From contig JANCIK010000011.1 of NCBI GenBank assembly GCA_028532985.1, forward strand, positions 1,860,001 to 1,924,000: a stretch of 64,000 nt of DNA, in the 5' to 3' direction. Made by a program: the position numbers and the translations under genes. Below the pieces are notes generated by a model. The model was given only the letters and a program-made list of their open reading frames with translations. It was not told the DNA's origin and searched no databases. This DNA comes from Stropharia rugosoannulata (Eukaryota > Basidiomycota > Agaricomycetes > Agaricales > Strophariaceae). Positions 35,428 to 45,962 of this stretch are shown here, piece after piece (the stretch's first letter is position 1; each line of letters begins with the position of its first letter).

Positions 35428-36743
35428 TGACAGGCCTGTGTTTACACCAAGGCTGTAAGAGGCCACAGTGAGCGGTTTGTGTTAAGGTGTAGGGGTGCAG
35501 CGGAGCGGTGACTAGCCTGGTCAGTCGTCTCAGTGCTCAGCATGTGTATCACGAATCTATCATGCATGTGCTCAGCGGACGATTGTGTGGGGTTCAGCGG
35601 ACTGTACGGGCCATAAGTACACAGTTGGAGTACCCGGAATAGTTGTCAGCAGAGCACATAACAGTTACTATCTTCCCAGTGGAATGCCTAAGTCCACTTG
35701 TCAGGTGACCGTGGTGCGCGCGCTGGAGCGTGTGATGTCCAAGGGAAATAAACAATGCACACAGCACGGCCTCTGCTGGGGAACTTTGGCAGCGGTAGCC
35801 AGGCCTCGATGACCAAGAAGGAACTGCCCAGTGGAGTGTAGCAACGTCTCTCGGGGGAGCCTGGCAACACAATGGGCCCCGGTTGTGTTCAGCGGAGCAG
35901 TCATCAAAACGCCCAGTGAAGGCACATGTGCTCAGCAGACCTTTGGTCCGGCGTTGCTAGTATTTACTCTTCACCTAAATTAGTACACAGCACTCATATA
36001 TATAAACTTGTATTTGTAACTATGGAAATCAAGCAATTGTCTACCCACTAGATCTGTGTGTTGGGCTCCGTCCCAGACCGTCAGCGGGCTGTGTTTAGCT
36101 TTTGTTAGGGTTTTAACTGCAAAGTGTATTGTGAATTATAGAAGTTTTGGATAGCTTCAGGCCACCGGGTCAAATTGGAGAGCTCAGCGGGGAGTCAGTG
36201 CAACCATGTATGAAAACTTGTGCCATAGTGTTTTGTGAATTGAGACTGCACCACCGGGTGAACGAGGTTCTGGATAGCCTCAGCGGATTAGGACTTTGGA
36301 CAGTCCCAGCGGAACGACTTTGGATAGTCAGCGGAGCGAGGCACAATTGGGAATACCAGCTTGTGTGAGCATCTGCATCAGTCACCGGACCTCAAACCCA
36401 CTCAGTGGAATAAGCCCCACAGAGCCACCATCAAAACTATACATTACTATCGATACCCTGCGCTCAGCGGAGGTTGCCCAGACATTAATCTGAGACTTCT
36501 AGAATTAAACCCCTCCTTAAAAACAAACTTGCAGGCACTGTACAGCAGACATCTGGACTGAACTTACAAGACCCTTAAACATCACAGTCCGCTCAGTGGA
36601 GAGGTACCAGGAGAAGTGTAGACATCTATAATCCGCTTAGCTGAAGAGCGTCGCTCGATCTAGGGGATAGGATCTCGCTCCGCTGAGGTTGTGTGTGGTG
36701 TGTTTTCTTGTGATTCGAGTCTAGCCCTGCGGCAGACCTCTCA
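35428..36743 (+). mobile_element. LTR family 1, subfamily C (1.3 kb)
   Basis: Starts TGACAGGCC and ends CCTCTCA; flanks GCAG (35424-35427) and GCGG (36744-36747) are a probable 4-bp duplication with one change. It aligns end to end with the LTRs at 717 and 55739, sharing GTTGCTAGTATTTAC, TATATATAAAC and CAATTGTCTACCCACTAGAT. Where those carry GCGCGCATCGCA-type motifs, this copy carries CTCAGCGGA-type motifs (more than ten, for example 35500, 35573, 35599, 35889, 36185, 36279, 36307). Confidence 0.8.
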
Positions 36744-36747
36744 GCGG

Positions 36748-37189
36748 TCATGTCAACTAGCAGGCATCATTGTGTGTAACAAAAGGATCTCCCTTGTTAC
36801 TATGCATGTCTCAATGATTCTTGATGTAGAATGATTAATTGTACTATGTAAATGAATGTACACTAGACATATTGTATCGACATTATTAGGCAATATGTAT
36901 TTAGTATATGTATGTTTATTTAGGTAGAATACAGAAAGCAAACCTTGTAAAAGACATAGATTTGGGTGACACAAGTGCAGTAGGGAAGTCCATAGTCTTT
37001 CCCTACACCATATGCCTATGTATATAGTCTAACTGCAGGTCAAATAAGATGGTAATGCTCTAAACTACATTAATTTATTACATTACAAGTCATTGAACTT
37101 GGTTATGTTCAGATGTATTTTATATGAGACCTACAATTTAGATTGACAAGTAATAGTTGACAATAACTATTCATAAGTTAATTTTTTCC
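36748..37189. other. AT-rich spacer, nothing recognised
   Basis: Short stop-rich frames on both strands; no repeat partner found elsewhere in the window. Confidence 0.3.
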
Positions 37190-37409
37190 CAAGTTCTTAT
37201 GTCTTTAAATGTCTTTTTGAGTTTTTTTGTAGCTTTTTAATACACTTTATGAGATATTTTAAAAATCTTTCAGAGATATAAAAAGATTTATACAATTACA
37301 CAAATACATTTAAATGTTTAGAAAAATTGAAATACTTTAAAAGACACAAAAAAACCTAAAAAGACAGGAAAAATTACATATTTCCCTAAAGTCTCTAGGA
37401 GACTATGAG

Positions 37410-38229
37410 GGGTCCCAGCGGACAAAACCATTAGAAATAAATACCTAACTTTACAAACAGCCTAGTAGACATATTTTGTATTCGACATCTTTAATTGTTG
37501 TTTAAGACCTTTAACTATTATTTTGCTTTTGACTAAGGGAAAAAACAAAAACTTAGCAAGCTAAGTATAACTTTACAAATGTAAGTTTTGAAATGACTAG
37601 ACTAATAGCAATAACAATTAATTTCCCTTTGTCGACGTTATTATTCTATTTATAAATTTACAACTTTTCACATCACCTGCCCAACTTTATTTTCTATTTA
37701 TAAACTTTATAACTTTTAAAATCAGCGGTGCATCGGCGGCGCGTTCCGCCTGGACACTGTGGACAATGCGACAGTGGAGGCATTGTCTGAGGATGAGGAC
37801 CACGTCCCCATTGGTGTTTTGATATATCTAAGGTGCATGTATGCCTACATGTTGAGGAGATGAACCCACCCATGCAGAGAGGTACAGCGCGCTGCCAATG
37901 ATATTTAGCTCCGCTGATTTTAAAAGTTATAAAGCTTATAAATAGAATAAAATGTTGGACAGGTGATTTCAAAAGTTATAAAGTTATAAATAGAAAGATA
38001 ACTTCGACAAAGGGAAATTAATTGTTATTGCTATTAGTCTAGTCATTTCAAAACTTACATTTGTAAAGTTATACTTAGCTTGCTAAGTTTTTGTTTTTTC
38101 CCTTAGTCAAAAGCAAAATAATAGTTAAAGGTCTTAAACAACAATTAAAGATGTGGAATACAAAATATGTCTACTAGGCTGTTTGTAAAGTTAGGTATTT
38201 ATTTCTAATGGTTTTGTCCGCTGGGACCC
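37410..38229. mobile_element. 820-bp element with about 320-bp terminal inverted repeats
   Basis: Perfect outer ends GGGTCCCAGCGGACAAAACC and its complement. The arms (37410-about 37735 and about 37908-38229) pair almost throughout. Flanking 8-mers ACTATGAG and ACCATAGG are a weak candidate duplication. The core between the arms is GC-rich and unlike the AT-rich arms. Confidence 0.8.
37732..37863 (+). pseudogene. Coding scrap captured between inverted arms
   Basis: Forty-three codons without a stop read IGGAFRLDTVDNATVEALSE then DEDHVPIGVLIYLRCMYAYM, ending TGA. The GC-rich composition and acidic-then-hydrophobic pattern look like real coding sequence taken up by a non-autonomous element. 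Family unknown. Confidence 0.35.
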
Positions 38230-38370
38230 ACCATAGGAGACTTTGAAAGTATAAAAAAGATATAAAATTCACCAAAAGACATATTAATATGTCAGAAATA
38301 TATTGAATTTTCCAAGAGACACATAGATGTCTCAAAAAGTCTTTTTAGAAAAAAGTGGTTTTCCTAATAT

Positions 38371-38768
38371 GAAAAGCATTATTTGTAATAACTCATGTCA
38401 TAGTATCTTTCTCATATTGGCCAATAAGTGTATCTCCATATTCCATGAGCCTAAACATTTTAAAGAATTGGTTTCTGTGGTTATTTCTAAACTTAACAAA
38501 CCTTCTTATACAATATCTAAGGATTTCAAATTTATCATGCTTCTAAACATTCTTGGCAAGCTATTTGAAGAGCTGCTTGCTAATCACTTCTAGTTTGATA
38601 TGATCAAACTTGACCTTGTCCACTCAAACTAGTTTGGCAATATATGTCAATAGTCTACAGAAGATGCTAGAGTCTATTTTACCCACATTTGCACAGGCTG
38701 GGAAAGAGGACTCAAAACTAGCATAGTGGCTTTTGACATTGTGCAATTCTTTCTGTTACTCAACCATG
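38371..38768 (+). pseudogene. LINE reverse-transcriptase fragment
   Basis: KHFKELVSVVISKLNKPSY, FIMLLNILGKLFEELLANHF, then NQFG-like and RSTEDA-like residues (one stop each) and SIVAFDIVQFFLLLNHDF are RT fingers and the first catalytic Asp (AFDI) of a basidiomycete LINE. It is cut on the left by a CATCA-type end and on the right by a foldback arm. It is not part of the LINE at 55-62 kb, which has the opposite strand and lacks this part. Confidence 0.75.
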
Positions 38769-38769
38769 A

Positions 38770-39442
38770 TTTCTGGTTGGTAACTCTGGCAAGGCTTAGA
38801 TTTCATTACATGGTAACAAAGTTCTTTGCTCTTTATTTTTACTACTAATTTGCAGTAGTTTAGTATCATCATATGTTTTTTCTTAAACACTATGCAGAAA
38901 TGATAAATGATATCTACACAAGTTGGATATCTTTTGATAGCCACTTAGTCAACAATTACCTGGTTTATAAAACTTGCTATTGGTAAGATCTGGTAGCTAG
39001 GTGCACTACAAGGTGTGTAGAGAAGCTGCTATACCTCATGATTACTAAAACAATCTTTCTCCTTTATAAATCTGGCTTTTAATTTTTTCTAATTGTACAA
39101 ATTCTTTTTATGTCTACAAGTCACATGAAATTTGTTAACTGAACAAGCTAGCAATTAGGCATTGCCTAAATGGATTATATAGTATGTACAAAAGCTGCAA
39201 GCCCTCACAGAGTCAAATCACTAATTTAGTATGAACCTTGTGTATAATGAAACTAGCAGTACATATAAGACTGCTGGTCAACATTTCTTTAATGATTAAT
39301 TTCATTTATTGGTAATGATTCTGTATAATATGGCAGTATACTATGTAATTTTAAAGTGGCTCAAAATAACTTTGTAATCCATAGTATAATAATAGTTCAC
39401 TGTATTATTATAGTTTATAATACCTAGGCATTGTTCTATGTG
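38770..39442. mobile_element. Degraded foldback-element copy
   Basis: Bases 38770-38935 match, reversed, the loop sequence at 15148-15310. Bases 38995-39442 follow the arm modules (GTGCACTACAAGG, AAACAATCTTT, ATAAATCTGGCTTTTAAT) to the terminal GGCATTGTTCTATGTG. Confidence 0.6.
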
Positions 39443-39884
39443 GTGACTACAATACTACCACTATGTATTCATAGTGAAACTTTGTAATTTAGTAGCAGCA
39501 GCAGCAACCATATCCTTGGAATCAAACAAGCATGATAATATCTGGCCAAAATGCTCATCTCAATGTGCTTGCAGATGTTGGCACTAGAGTAGGTACTAGT
39601 CTAGGTCTAGAAGCTAGAGGTAAAAGAGGCATCCATTGATTGTATCTTTGAGTTGTTGTAAATGATTCATACCCTCACTTCTATCTAATGCTTTACTACA
39701 CAAAAAAACAGTTTAGTGATTGTTGAATTTGGATTCCATACTTTGTGAAGTAAAAATAGCAGCTATTTTTCCATTTTCAGAACAAACAAGGGTCCATATT
39801 ATGCTATAGATATGTAGGTACTTTTTGCAGTGGACAGCTCTACTATAGAATTAGTATTGAGATTCTTGTAATAAACTGTTTTTA
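39443..39884. other. AT-rich spacer, nothing recognised
   Basis: No long frame or repeat partner seen on either strand. Confidence 0.3.
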
Positions 39885-41165
39885 CTAAGAGTAGTTCTGG
39901 CCAATGACTTCAAAAGACAAAGCAAGTTCAATATTTGTAAACTCAAATCCAATATTGAGGAAAGCAACACAATACTTGGTTTGTGGTTTTAATGAAAAGC
40001 TAGTGCTTTTTTTTTTTGAGCAAGAAAATTGAGCTTGAGCTTCTTCTATAGGCAAATTTAATAGAAGGCTATTTAGTATCCATGCAATTAATATCCAGGT
40101 CTTCAATAAAGTTGTTGAAATTGTTAATGACTTAAGTGGACAAACAATGTTCCATGATCTGCTAGACAAGAATAAAGAGAAAACTAACATTTTTATTCAG
40201 CTTAGAAGCAGTGTCTTGAAATTTTTACTTTAATATGATGTTTTTGACCCAGTGGAACTTTTTCTTGTTTTGCTAATTAACTGACTAGTCTATTTAGACC
40301 AATTTACCTATATTGTCTATCTATATAAAAATATAGTAAGAAGGAAACAGTTTACAAAAATAAGAATGAAACTAATCCTGATATTTCTACAAATAGGAAC
40401 CTGTTTTATGCTAATCTTTGATGTCTATATCAGTACTTCTGAATTTTGGCAAATATTTTTAATTACAATACCACCTATTCTACTAAGTGAGTTCTTAATT
40501 ACAGCATTTGTTATCTAGTCCAATATTTATTTAGAGCTACTTTGGGATGAATATATAGATGGGGAGTCTAGGAAGGCAAGCATTTGCTTGTTTTTTGGTT
40601 TTGAAATATGATTCCCACTTCTTGTGTATCTCAGCAAACTTAGCAACTGTTGTCTTGAATGGAGAATAAAGCTTTAAAAACAACTGCATTTGGTATACTA
40701 GTATCCTTGAAAGCAATTGATCCTTGTATTTCACAAATAACTAATTAAGCTGCAATAATTTAATAAAATTGATTTTTGATGCCAATAGGCCTCTTTGGAT
40801 TTCTTTCCAACCAATATTTGAAGGTCAAATTGTATCTGATTGAATCCAAATTATTATAGTCCTAAAAAATTGTTTGTTATTTTGTTCAGGGAGTGTAATA
40901 TTTTTCATTTTGGCTTCTTTTCTGATATTTACAGCAAACTGAGTCTTGTTTTGTTTTGATAATAATTTGACAGTATTAGGATATTTTGAAATAAGTATAA
41001 ATCACCCTGGGAAGGTGAAGTTTTCATGTGACCTGAAAATTTTGGAGAAAATCTAGTATTTTGTTCAAGTATTTTGTTGTCAGATACAGTAAATAAAGAT
41101 TGTATTATTTGAGTGGAAAATACAAAGACAAGAACTTGTGTAATCAAGAAAGACAACAGCATTAG
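39885..41165 (-). pseudogene. AT-rich relic of a long minus-strand gene, unrecognised
   Basis: Minus-strand pieces run MLLSFLITQVLVFVF, HMKTSPSQGDLYLFQNILIL, AVNIRKEAKMKNITLPEQNN, KYKDQLLSRILVYQMQLFLK, KTTVAKFAEIHKKWESYFKT, and finally EAQAQF…TKYCVAFLNIGFEFTNIELA to a stop at 39885. The charged helical pattern and constant strand argue for a once-coding sequence with many stops. I cannot name it. Confidence 0.3.
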
Positions 41166-41181
41166 AGTAATATTGGACTTC

Positions 41182-41644
41182 TGATGCCGACAACATCAGA
41201 TCAATATTAACAATCTGATGTAACTATGGACCCACAAGGGAGTCTATTACATGGAAATACTCATCCATACGACCTGGGACAAATATGGTGACGGTTTCCG
41301 ACAATATGCAGGCGTGTGGTAGCAGAAAGCAGAAGAATCTCAACACAAACACAAGGGACATAAGTGTGGAAAGAGGGATGGAGGAGATGTATGTTTGGGA
41401 GTGAACATGGATATGATCTGGCCACAGGAAAGGATTTCTTGTGTTTGGGCTTGGTTTCCGAAGATAAGGAAATTTGTGGCCAAGATATGAAGCATGCTGC
41501 AGTGCGGTGTGGTTTCCGACAAGATAAAGTCAGCAGGGGCAGTCAGATCTTCATGGATGTATATGGTACAATCTGGGCATGGCAACCAGATGGGTATTTA
41601 AAGAGTAGAATATCTCTGTACTTCCCCAGCTTCCCTTAGGGTTA
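41182..41644. mobile_element. Possible solo LTR with TTCCGACAA motifs
   Basis: Flanked by direct repeats ACTTC (41177-41181, 41645-41649). Starts TGATGCCGACAACATCA and ends GGGTTA (CA expected). Near 41590 TATTTAAAG could be a TATA box. TTTCCGA(C/A) recurs at about 41287, 41453 and 41512. Confidence 0.4.
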
Positions 41645-41778
41645 ACTTCTACCTATACACATCATACCTGTTCACATCGGAAATTGTCATATAAACCTCT
41701 TACACTGGAAGCTCCTTGTTGTAAAACAAGTAAAAACCTCTTTAACGTGCTATTGTTGTACACATGTTGCCTTTGCAC

Positions 41779-42318
41779 ATTGTAAACTTTAGAGACAGGC
41801 TTTTCAGACCAGTCCAACCCAACTTCGCACCTCACATTGTTAATGATCTTTCTACTGCAAGACAAATATCTGGATCGGCTGGGACTAATTCCCATATTTA
41901 TTACACCATTTGCAACTGCCGTGAGCGCTCTACATTATATAAAACCAACTTCAGCTCATGGACGTCTCAAGATTGTGCTCTTCTACACAAGTATGCTGAA
42001 TTGTGGCAAGATGCAAATACACTAGCTGAAAGGGCCCACATGGAAAAACAACATGGTGTTAGATGGTCTGAACTCTGGCAACTTCCATACTAGAATCCAA
42101 CAAAAATGCTTGTTATTCATAGCATGCATTGTATTCTTAAGGGCTTAGTTCCATATCACTATTGATATATGCTAAGGTTGGATGCTGAAGAGGCCAAGGT
42201 CAACGAGCGTGTTGCAGCATTTGCCTATCCTTGGACTCTGTACAGTGACAATAAGGATCCACAGTATCAGGACTTCAATGAATAGGATCAGAAGCAAATC
42301 TTGTCAATCCACACGCTC
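41779..42318 (+). pseudogene. CACTA (Plavaka-like) transposase fragment
   Basis: The frame reads HKYAELWQDANTLAERAHME then KQHGVRWSELWQLPYWNPTK and IHSMHCILKGL. The sequence WSELxxLPYWxPT followed by a MH-(N/C)-L box is a block I know from CACTA/EnSpm-type transposases of mushrooms. The fragment keeps reading to about 42280 (VAAFAYPWTLYSDNKDPQYQ) and is then cut by a foldback arm. The N-terminal and catalytic parts are missing. Confidence 0.6.
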
Positions 42319-42319
42319 T

Positions 42320-43108
42320 TATAATCTTTTATAAACATAAAAATCATTTATTAGCCCAGATGCCGCCAGAGACTTGTTACCTCTATAGGCCGGTGGACTG
42401 GTGGTGCCCAGGTGCATTATAAAGTGTCTACAGAGGCATACAAACCTCACAATTAAATGAACAATCTTTATCCTTGATAAATCCAGGTTTCAATCTTTTC
42501 TACTTGTAAAAATCATTTCTTATGCCCAGAGGCTACCAGAAACTTGGTACTTCTATAGGCCTGCACCCTGGTGCATCAAATAAATGTGCCATAGGAATTT
42601 TAGCTACCGGACTTCACAATCAAATTTTTTAAAATGAAAACCATACAATATCTACTTTTTTACGAAACAAAAAGTGTAGTCAAGTATTTGAATTCTACTG
42701 ACCCATAAAAATAATTTTAAATGCACAAATCGGCGGCAACAAAGTACTAAATTTATACTATATCATCTATCCAGCGGAAATATTCAAAAACCAGTGGAAA
42801 TATTAAAAGTCATCAACTGCAATCCATTATCTCGCTCTGCACACTAATTCTGCTGGATTTGCTTCAAAAAAATATGTATAATGCCACTGTAAGTCACTTT
42901 TCCGCCGGATTTACATCACCTATATATGCAGATGCCATTTGTTGAAAATGGCCCTGTGAAACACGGTACTAAGATAGGTCACCATTAGCTCCATGGATCA
43001 CAGTATTATACTAGGTCACCATTTGTTGAAAATAGCTCCGTGATCTATGGTATACTGATGGTTTACTGAAGTCCCATATACTATGATACCCAGCCACTGT
43101 CCTATGTG
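42320..43108. mobile_element. Single foldback arm
   Basis: Matches the right arm 16045-16835 and ends at the same CAGCCACTGTCCTATGTG. Of the CCGCCGG motifs in the reference arm only one (near 42901) is intact; the others read CCAGCGG, CCAGTGG or CTGCTGG, i.e. CpG decay. Confidence 0.8.
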
Positions 43109-43115
43109 AGAACAT

Positions 43116-45297
43116 GGTATGTTTGGTGAATGAAGCTTTCCTGGTTTGAAGGTCACTTCACCAATCAACCTGTTTCCAAAGGCAGCACATTTACACTTCT
43201 CAGATGTGCCAGATTCTGGGGGGGATTCAACTGCTGCCTATGTGCCTGACTTGGATACTGATGACTTGGACACACCAACTGCACCTCCTTTGGCAGGACC
43301 AGCACCATCTGACTCGTCGTCTGACGACGAACACGATGCACCTACTCCCAACTTGCAGGAACCGACTACTGGTGCGAAATCATTGTTGAATATCATGTGT
43401 TCATGGACTTCCGGTGCTAACACGTACATACAAAGCTTACCATCACGATGTATCCTAAATTAGACCTTGACCAGAATACACACATTCTTCCCTTGCACGC
43501 CCGAGCCCAGGCGCTTTGTGTCCATTCCCACACCAGGATGGCCGGTTAGTGGATCTGTTTGGACGACCCTTGCACCTGCAACACCAGCAGTGTGCCGTAC
43601 ACCCCCTTTCCAGGCCCCTATCTCAGCAACAGTGACGAGCTGTTTCTAACAATCATCGAGTTTACCAAAGTGCTCAACTCTGCCCAATTCACATTCTGGG
43701 AAATCACATGTGCATTCCGGTCCAATCACAGGTCCCAGCAAGTCAAGTCAAGTACCATCGTATAGGGCGTCGAAAGACGAGTCTGACAGTACCACAGTCA
43801 AGTTGGAGTCATCGCATCATATTCCACAATCGTCGAAAACACCAACATGCCCAACTCAATGAGATCAGCATTCTGCTGCAAATGTCCCCCAACTGCCTTG
43901 TACTGTTGCATCTCCTATTCCTGTGGAACCCAAGGTTGTTGCTGAGTCTGTGAGACGCACTACACGTGAATCTCAACCTCCTGGTGAATGGTGGAAAGTC
44001 AAACCTGCTGCTGTGCCCCTCCCACTGTCTACACCGCCTTCTGAGACAGACGACCTCAATAATGACGAACTCGACAGTTACACTGTTGATGAAGGCTTGG
44101 AAGAGGTTCAGTTCGCTGGTGCTGCTACTGTGTCAGATCCCAAGAACTACAAGCAGGCACTCAAGGGCGACAATGCAGACAGGTAGCGAGATGCAGCAAA
44201 TGCAGAGTACAACACACTGCTGCAGAACAACACATGGGAAATTGTTGACTTGCCACCTGGTGCAAAGGCAATTGGTTCTGGTTGGGTCTTCAAGGTCAAG
44301 TGTCATGCAGATGGCACTGTGGAGCGCTACAAGGCTCGTATTGTTGCAAAGGGCTACAGTCAGCGTCCTGGAGTTGATTACACTGAAGTCTTTGCTCCCA
44401 CCTTCTGTCCAGCAACCTTGCGCATGATACTGGCTATTGCAGCTGCAGAGGACCTTGAGCTCTGCTCTGTGGACATTTCGTCTGCATTCACCAATGGTGA
44501 CTTGGATGAGGACATCTACATGCTGCAGCCTGAGGGATTCCATGAAGGTGCACCAAACAAGGTCTGCAAGTTGCGCAAGTCGCTTTACGGTCTCAAGCAA
44601 TCAGCTAGGCAGTGGAACACCAAGTTACACTCTGTTCTCACTGATATGGGTTTCAAGCATGTGGAAGCAGACAGGTCAGTGTACATCTACTCAGATGGCA
44701 CAGTTCACATTTTTGTGCCCATCTACATTGACGACATCACATTTGCATCCAAATTGACTGTATCCATTGACCGTGCTTTGAAGCAACTCAGTGCACACTT
44801 CAAATGCAGGGATCTTGGTGCGACGGAGTTTCTACTAGGTGTTGGCATTACCAGGGATCACAGCAAACACAAGATTTTGCTTCACCAGCACCAGTTCATT
44901 CTGGACATGCTTGAATGTTACAGTATCCAAGATGCAATTCATGTCACCACTCCTATGTCAGCTGGCACTGTCCTCACTTGTGCAATGGCACCTACTAGCT
45001 CTGACGATATTGAGTTCATGTGAAATGTTCCCTACCTCAGCGCCATTGGTTCCCTTCAGTATCTCGCCACAATGACACGTCCTGACATTGCACACACTGT
45101 GTCCTATCTCACATGCTTTAACAGCAATCCTGGACCACAGCATTGGACAGCAGTCAAGCACTTGTTCAAGTATCTGAAAGGAACACTTGAGTACAAGTTG
45201 GTTTACTCTGGTTCGCTTGGTACAGATCTGTTCACAACTTACTGTGATGCTGCACATGGTGATTGCAAGGACACTGGGCGCTCTACAGGTGGATCAG
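43116..45297 (+). pseudogene. Ty1/copia polyprotein remnant: linker, RT, RNase H start
   Basis: FPKAAHLHFSDVPDSGGDST opens the acidic linker that follows integrase. After a solo LTR (43384-43651) the linker resumes, then RT: NTLLQNNTWEIVDLPPGAKA, GWVFKVKCHADGTVERYKAR, YSQRPGVDYTEVFAPT, ICS-type DISSAFTNGDLDEDIYML, LYGLKQSARQWN and catalytic YIDD (about 44724-44735). RNase H begins YLKGTLEYKLVYSGSLGTDL, TTYCDAAHGDCKDTGRSTGG and stops where the 45308 element begins. In-frame TAG near 44187 (Trp expected) and TGA near 45021 break it. The left side is cut by a foldback arm. The RNase H matches that at 63353-63598. Confidence 0.9.
43384..43651. mobile_element. Solo LTR, 268 bp, inside Copia linker
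   Basis: TGTTGAATATC … GTTTCTAACA, flanked by perfect 5-bp repeats ATCAT (43379-43383, 43652-43656). It is the inverted counterpart of 32599-32868. Excising it restores the Copia linker. Confidence 0.9.
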
Positions 45298-45710
45298 GTA
45301 GTCACGTTACACTGTACCGATACTGTCGTACCTAGGGACACTACACTGTAGTCGATAGTGTCGGTCCCTAGGAACACTCTTGTACCCGCGGCCTTCCTGT
45401 CCATATTTGGACATGCCAGACATTGCCACTTATACTTAGTGGATAATGATTAGACTAGTCAAATCCTGTATGGTACTATAAGCCTTGAAAGTGTTTGTCA
45501 TGCGGCATCCCTTAATTTGCTTTGCCACATATAATTATTGGAAATAGTTTGCCACACTACTAAAATTGTTTTGCAACATGCCTTTCAAATGTTACCTGCT
45601 GCACCACTAAAAACCATGGCGGCATATTCTTTAAATGTAATAATAATTGCTGCACTACAAAAAAAAACCATTATAGGATACCCTTTAAATGTGATACAAA
45701 AGTGAGTTTG

Positions 45711-45962
45711 CTATGTCATCTGATATAGTGATACATGAATCAATGGCAATCTACACATATTTGCGGCAATCTCACATAGTAGTACATTTATCAGTGGGAT
45801 ATTTGTGGCCATCTCACATAGTAATAAATGTATCAGTGGCAATCTATGCAGAATAGAACTCCCTGATCCAACTGTAACTTGAGTCCATCTCACATAGTAG
45901 TACACATATCAGTGGCAATCTATGCATTTTTGTGGCCATCTCATGTAGTGACACACTTATCA
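45711..45962. repeat. About 51-bp minisatellite, left part
   Basis: Unit of the type ATCTCACATAGTAGTACAT, then TTATCAGTGGCAATCTATGC with ATTTTTGTGGCC. The array continues at 48355 beyond the inserted element. Confidence 0.8.

Larger units (their letters stand above)
37190..38370. repeat. AAGAC-rich element split by the 820-bp TIR element
   Basis: Left flank 37190-37409 and right flank 38230-38370 carry GTCTTTTTGAG, AAAAGAC and TCTAGGAGAC phrases, and the right end AAAGTGGTTTTCCTAATATG resembles the CATCA terminus. The 37410-38229 element interrupts it. Confidence 0.5.
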
